A stretch of DNA of 64,000 nt, taken from positions 93,928,439 to 93,992,438 of the forward strand of contig CM050450.1 in NCBI GenBank assembly GCA_027563935.2. Reading direction: 5' to 3'. The position numbers and the translations under genes are program-made. Below, one piece after another: positions 59,256 to 64,000 of the stretch. The stretch comes from Costus lasius (lineage: Eukaryota > Streptophyta > Magnoliopsida > Zingiberales > Costaceae). The first letter of the stretch is position 1. Every line of letters starts with the position of its first letter. Below the pieces are notes generated by a model. It did no database searches and was not told the DNA's origin. It was given only the letters and a program-made list of their open reading frames with translations.

Positions 59256-59980
59256 CAATGGATCTGCACTCGAAGGAACAACACCAAGTTCTTGAAAGAA
59301 CTTACGAATCCACACTGCCTCCTTTGATGCTTCTGAGGTTGCAACATACTCGGCTTCTGTTGTGGAATCAGCAACAATTGATTGTTTGAAACTTTTCCAC
59401 ACCACTGCTCCTCCATTCAAGCTAAAAACATAGCCTGATTGCGATCGAAAATCATCCTGGTCAGATTGGAACGAAGCGTCAGTATATCCTTCAATATTGA
59501 GTTCTTCCTGACCTCCATAAATCAAGAACATATCTTTGGTCCTCCGAAGATATTTCAAAATGTTCTTGACCGCAATCCAGTGTGCCTTACCTGGATTACT
59601 TTGGAATCGACTGGTGACGCTTAACCCGTAAGCGACGTCTGGGCGAGTACACAACATCGCATACATGATGGATCCAATAGCCGAAGCATAAGGCGTATTG
59701 TCCATTTCATCTTTCTCAGATTGTGTTTGAGCACACTGGCTCTTAGAAAGATTCAGACCATGTCTGACTGGAAGATATCCTCTTTTAGAATTTTCTAAAT
59801 GGAATCTCTCTAGGACTTTATCGATGTAAGTACTCTGGCACAGCCCAAGAAGCCTCTTAGATCTATCTCTATAGATCTGCACACCTAATACATAGGCTGC
59901 TTCTCCTAAATCTTTCATCTGGAAACATTTTCTTAACCATGCTTTGACCGCATGCAGTTCAGGAATATCGTTTCCAATGA
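59256..59980 (-). pseudogene. Element H pol, RT end and RNase H
   Basis: The minus-strand frame from the region just after YVDD (MIIGNDIPELHAV in this frame) through KMKDLGEAAYVL, GSIMYAMLCTRPDVAY, GYTDASF and TEAEYVA to the J insertion. Its upstream end is displaced by one base from the frame at 59981-60924: a G is missing in atcatcacgta (F has atcatcgacgta), inside the codons of YVDD. The sequence is otherwise open. The frame appears to run on into J after 59256, which is an artefact of the insertion. Confidence 0.92.
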
Positions 59981-60924
59981 TCAAGATATCATCACGTAGA
60001 GGACTAGGAAAATAATCACGCTCCCACTAAACCTCTTATATACACACGGGTCATCTTCATTTTTGATGAAACCAAATTCACAAACTGATTCATCAAAACG
60101 AATATTCCAGCTTCTAGATGCTTGTTTTAGTCCATAAATGGACTTCTTTAATTTGCATATTTTATGACGATCTGATGGATTGATGAAACCTTCAGGTTGT
60201 GTCATATACACATCCTCTTCTAGTTTTCCATTAAGGAAAGCGGTCTTCACATCCATTTGCCAGATCTCATAATCATAATATTCAGCTATGGCGAGAATAA
60301 TCCGAATAGACTTGAACATAGCTACAGGAGAGAAAGTTTCATCATAATCTATTCCGTAAATTTGTTTGAAACCTTTCGCAACTAGCCTGCCCTTATAGGT
60401 AACTACGTTACCATCCATGTCAATCTTCTTCTTGAAGATCCACTTACAGCCTATAGGGATTACTCCCGGAGGCGGATCAACCAAATCCCAGACTTGGTTA
60501 TCTGACATGGAGTCCATCTCGGCTCGCATAGCTTCAAGCCATCTTGCTGATTCCGGTCCATTGACCGCATCCGCATAAGTGAGGGGTTCATCATCAATGA
60601 TGTAGACTCCGTCATAGCGCTCAGGCTGTCGACGGATCCTTCCCGATCTTCGCGGTTCCCGTGATATCTGAGCCTCAAGTTGAACATCAACCTGTTCTAT
60701 TTGCTCAGGCTCATCCAACTGAGCTTGACTACTTTGTTCCTCTTCTGGACTTTCATCCAGTTTTATTTCTCTCCCACTGGCCTCTTGCAGAAGAAATTCC
60801 TTCTCAAGAAAAATAGCCGTACGAGCAACAAATACTTTGTTCTCCTTGGGATCGTAGAAATAATAACCCTTAGTTTCTTTAGGGTAACCGACAAAGATAC
60901 ATTTATCAGATCTGCTCTCCAGTT
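59981..60924 (-). pseudogene. Element H pol, linker and first half of RT
   Basis: The minus-strand frame covers PEEEQSSQAQLDEPE, the RRSGRIRRQPERYDGVYI linker, WIFKKKIDMDGNV, MDVKTAFLNG and SIYGLKQASRSW, then LYV, where the 1-nt deletion turns the catalytic YVDD into YVMIS and a stop. At the upstream end it is cut by I after the integrase C-terminal motif that F reads as KLESRSEKC. It is part of the same polyprotein as F. RT cannot be made from this copy. Confidence 0.92.
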
Positions 60925-62600
60925 TGTTGGGGTATGCCCTTAAGGCTAATGTTTGAGGCCTTAGGATTGTATCAGTATCATGTAATAAACTCTTATGTTT
61001 ATAAAGGCATGGTTGTTATTCAGTTTGTTACATTATCTGCTGCAATAAGTGTACTTCTGAATAATGTCTCAAAGCTGTTCAGCAGGGCTGACATGCTGTG
61101 AAGTCCTTAGTCGAGATATCTTGGTGAACATGAGACAGCCTTGATATGATTGAGACTAATATGTGCTCTAATCTTATAGGATGCTTCGAGCATGGAATAA
61201 GATGTAGACTCATGGGTATATTGGATGTACTGGACAGACCCTACTAGGATATTCAATTGCTTGTCACAATGTGAATAATCCTTGAATGTAACAAGTGGCA
61301 CATTTCCTCTGACTTGAGATCACTTGTGTTTCTAAATGATGATTGTCATTGTTTTGAGGTAGTTCAATATCATTTGAAACATAATGGTTATAGACTATCT
61401 TGGATGGTGAGCTTGAGTCAGGTTAGGGCATTAGTGATAGACAAAGGATTGCCGTCTCTATAATTGGAGTGTGGTGTTCTAAAGGGGCCCCCTGGATGAG
61501 ATGATTGAGAAAGTGTATGGCCATACCTAGGTGACTGTGTTCATCTGTTCTAATCATGCTCATCATATTGGAGCTACAAGCTTGACACGCTTGTCCAATA
61601 AGAACATCCAGTGGCAAAGGAAATATGCATGCCTTGTGAATTGGATTCACACTTGTGCTGTAGTTTGGGTGTAGTCTTGGAAGACTCTTTCCTTTATATC
61701 GGGAGACAGTGATGTGTTGCTAGATACCCCTCACTGATCGTGATAACGTAAGTTGTCGTTACCGACATTTAGAGGAAACCCTTAGGGTCGCACAATTTGA
61801 TGATATGGCTTACTTAAGTCAGATCGTGTGGACTGAATTGTTTGAGTTCAGTTTAAAGGGATTTACTCTCTGAATAAAAGTGAGATCTGGTCTAATCATG
61901 TTTGATTGATTAGGGCTTGAGATCGGTAAGCTTCGATCGAGAGAATAGATGCTAGATCGGTCAGATCAAGAGCATTAAGAGATCATCGGTCAGATCTTAG
62001 GCCTCAGTGGTTTATTATGATCTGGACTAATTGCTTGGTTTATTTGGTTGTTGAACCAAATCGATTTGAACCAGCTCATTGGATGAGCGCATGGTTCAGG
62101 TGGTGAGGCATTTGCGATTGGGGTAATGCATGGTCGCATGAACGTTTGGACTTTGCTATTTTTAGATAGCATGTTCTCAAACGTGTCCATGATCTCACGT
62201 CGCCTCTCTCTCACCTCTTCACGCCTTTGTCGCCTCCTTGGTTTTTTTTGGAGAAGCATTCTCGTGTGAAAAAAAAACTAAGACGACAAGAGGAGAAAGT
62301 TTCGCCAAGCAAGGAGATCATCTTCCCTCCCATTCGATCAAGACCTCTTGGAACCTTGCTAGCACAAGGAGCACCAAAAGAGAAAGCGACATCATCTTGT
62401 GTGTGACGATTTGGAGGAGACCTCTTTTGTTCTCTTGCTTCCAAGGCGACATCCTTCATATGGCTTCGGTATGAATTCCTTTTCTATTGTTAAAGTTGAT
62501 CATAATACATGCTATCCGATCTTAGGAAACCCTAGATTCCGCCCATGCAAGTTTTGTTTAGCGCATGTTTTAGGGTTTCGCCCCTTGTAGGGGACCTTCA
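60925..62600 (+). repeat. Element I 5' LTR
   Basis: TGTTGGGG to GGGACCTTCA, 1676 bp, most similar to the E LTR. The terminal GGGACCTTCA differs from GGGACTTTCA of D and E. Confidence 0.95.
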
Positions 62601-62602
62601 AT

Positions 62603-62614
62603 TGGTATCAGAGC
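62603..62614 (+). promoter_or_regulatory. Element I primer-binding site
   Basis: TGGTATCAGAGC, two bases after the 5' LTR. Confidence 0.93.
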
Positions 62615-64000
62615 TGGTTGATGCATGTTTTTATGATTGCTTAAAGCCTTTTATGATCCATATGCGCAAGTATGCTTAGATCTAGTTGACATGCGAAAAT
62701 TTCATTTTAAGTTGTTGCACATGTGAAACTTGAATGTGTTAGTCTATGGCGCATGTATGTTGGCGCATTCTTGTTTTTCTCAAAAAAAAAACTATATCAC
62801 ATGCGCGACTTACACTAGATCTAAGGCCCTGCTTTAAACCCTTAGACGGGTTATTAGGGTTGAAGTCATCCCCTGAGTTAGATCCAAACAGTCTGATCAG
62901 ACCATCTGACAGCCTTGATGGGTCGACTAGATAGCATCTGTGCGCAAGCAAGAGATGGCTATAGGTCGACTGCAAACAGGCGTGTAGCGATGTTTGATTG
63001 AGATAACCTATGAACGCACATGAGTTAGGCCCGGGGTCACACCCGCTTGCCAGACCTCATTGTGGTCGTTCAGCCCTTGGCGCATGCATTGTTGACCTTT
63101 TGGTCGACTCAAGTCAGTTAGGACTTGGTGCATGTAAGGGCAGTGGATCTGACTAGGTCGGATGAGTGGATCCCTAGTAATGGACCGTTGTAAGGTAGTA
63201 GGGCACATAAGGAAAAATAAAATTGATCTCAATGAGGTTTTTCAAAATTTTATTTTTCATGAATGGATCAAATGATGTATGATGCCATATGTATGTTTAT
63301 TTAATCTTATGTGGGCTGCCCATGTTTAATGTGTGCTGTGCTGGGGCCTGCGTGCCTGGAATTTTATTGTAAATTAATTCTTATTTTTGTGATCTGCGAA
63401 TCACAGTTTAATTAATTTATAAAATGTAATTGACCTGCGAGTCAATCTTGTCTAGATAGATTAATTTGTAAATTAGTCAGACAAGAGCACAGAGCACACT
63501 TGGCAGAGGCGCATGCAGTAGTGGCTTGACCAGGTGGGAGGTCCAGGGTTCGACTCTGGGACCAAGCACACTTTCCCTGGTAGGCGCACTTGAGCTGCAG
63601 TAGGCGCTTGGGCCCTAGGTTGGGCCAGATGAGCAGCAAAAGACCCATGAAGAAAAGCAAGTGAAGACTTAAGTGAAATTAAGGTCTTACTTAGGCTTAT
63701 GGGCTTTTACCACATAAGATCAGCTTGCTTTCTTTTATTGTTTAATTACAATTAGAATAGCATGATTTAAATCTTCTGCTATCACCATAGGAATTGCATG
63801 ATAGATAAGAAGATAAAAGACCGTTAAAATCCAACGCTAAAATATCAAGCTCGTAAGCCTTCTGACGCGAAACCTCACTGTTCTGATTATCGTTGGAGCC
63901 GTGTTGTACCCACTCAGTGGGCACGTCCATCTATCTTCAGACGGTGCGGGATTACACCTGCGTGTTACAGGGAAGGGATTTATCGCTTCTCGTTGCTCAG
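62615..64000 (+). other. Element I untranslated leader, partial
   Basis: Non-coding leader, continuing beyond the window. It has the A-box/B-box module (63501-63557) and the palindrome CCCACTCAGTGGG at 63909-63921; the second palindrome would lie outside. No supported ORF. Confidence 0.85.
63501..63557 (+). promoter_or_regulatory. tRNA-like A-box/B-box module in the I leader
   Basis: TGGCAGAGGCGC at 63501-63512 and GGTTCGACTCT at 63547-63557, 46 bp between starts, as in D. Confidence 0.5.

Larger units (their letters stand above)
54317..60924 (-). mobile_element. Element H: Ty1/copia, main family, incomplete in the window
   Basis: A minus-strand element with its 3' LTR (54317-55979), PPT and the C-terminal half of pol in the window. 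J interrupts RNase H at 56240-59250, and I interrupts the integrase C-terminal region at 60924/60925. The rest of H would lie beyond the far end of I, outside the window. Confidence 0.93.
60925..64000 (+). mobile_element. Element I: Ty1/copia, main family, 5' part only in the window
   Basis: A plus-strand element inserted in the pol of H. The 5' LTR, PBS and most of the leader are visible; gag would begin a few hundred bases past the window end. The expected TSD on the left is CAGTT (60920-60924); the right copy is outside. Confidence 0.93.

Noticed and set aside
1..64000. CRISPR arrays, bacterial defence genes, operons or rRNA/tRNA genes.
   Set aside because: None seen. The recurring repeats are LTRs and their sub-repeats, and the coding regions are retrotransposon polyproteins.

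Overview
The window reads as plant (angiosperm) nuclear DNA made almost entirely of LTR retrotransposons inserted into one another. The evidence is plant-type Ty1/copia and Ty3/gypsy polyproteins, a Tekay/Del-like gypsy element with 2.9-kb LTRs, Athila/Tat-like gypsy remains, TGGTATCAGAG primer-binding sites (initiator tRNA-Met type), TG...CA termini and perfect 5-bp target-site duplications (TSDs). I see no host gene, rRNA, tRNA, CRISPR array or prokaryotic system. The species cannot be named from this sequence.

Layout, outermost layer first. (0) An Athila/Tat-like gypsy relic on the minus strand: a pol fragment at 1-237 and, probably from the same element, a 5' LTR at 51783-53735. (1) Element B, a minus-strand copia of a second family. 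It starts at 238; its 3' LTR is cut into pieces at 238-246, 9324-10824 and 50674-51145, and only an RNase H remnant survives beyond (51182-51660). Inside the LTR of B sit (2a) element A, minus, 247-9323, TSD GGGAA, and (2b) element C, a plus-strand solo LTR of B's own family, 10825-50673, TSD GTGAC. Inside C is (3) element D, plus, 11997-49850, TSD CCTAG. Inside D are (4a) element E, plus, 14908-33144, TSD GCCTT, in the leader, and (4b) element G, a Tekay-like gypsy, minus, 36879-47414, TSD GACAT, in pol. Inside the 5' LTR of E is (5) element F, minus, 16052-25206, TSD CCATA. To the right, after an unassigned stretch (53736-54316), comes H, a minus-strand copia from 54317. It is broken by J, a solo gypsy LTR (56240-59250, TSD ATAAC), and by I, a plus-strand copia that begins at 60925 and runs off the window.

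A, D, E, F, H and I belong to one copia family: about 9.1 kb without inserts, LTRs of 1.66-1.74 kb, and a single gag-pol frame of about 1294 codons. F has an intact frame and nearly identical LTRs, so it is the best candidate for a recently mobile copy. A has one in-frame stop and a lost protease aspartate. E has a 4-bp deletion. D has a stop and is split by G. H has a 1-nt deletion in the reverse transcriptase active site. G has two in-frame TAG codons. Mismatches between LTR pairs, counted by eye, rank D > E > F, and G is younger than D, which agrees with the nesting order.

The non-coding leaders hold the least expected signals. D, E and I carry a short segment with an A-box/B-box pair at tRNA-like spacing that A and F lack, and every complete leader has two related palindromes about 208 bp apart. 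Everything here is transposon biology; I found no other kind of gene system.
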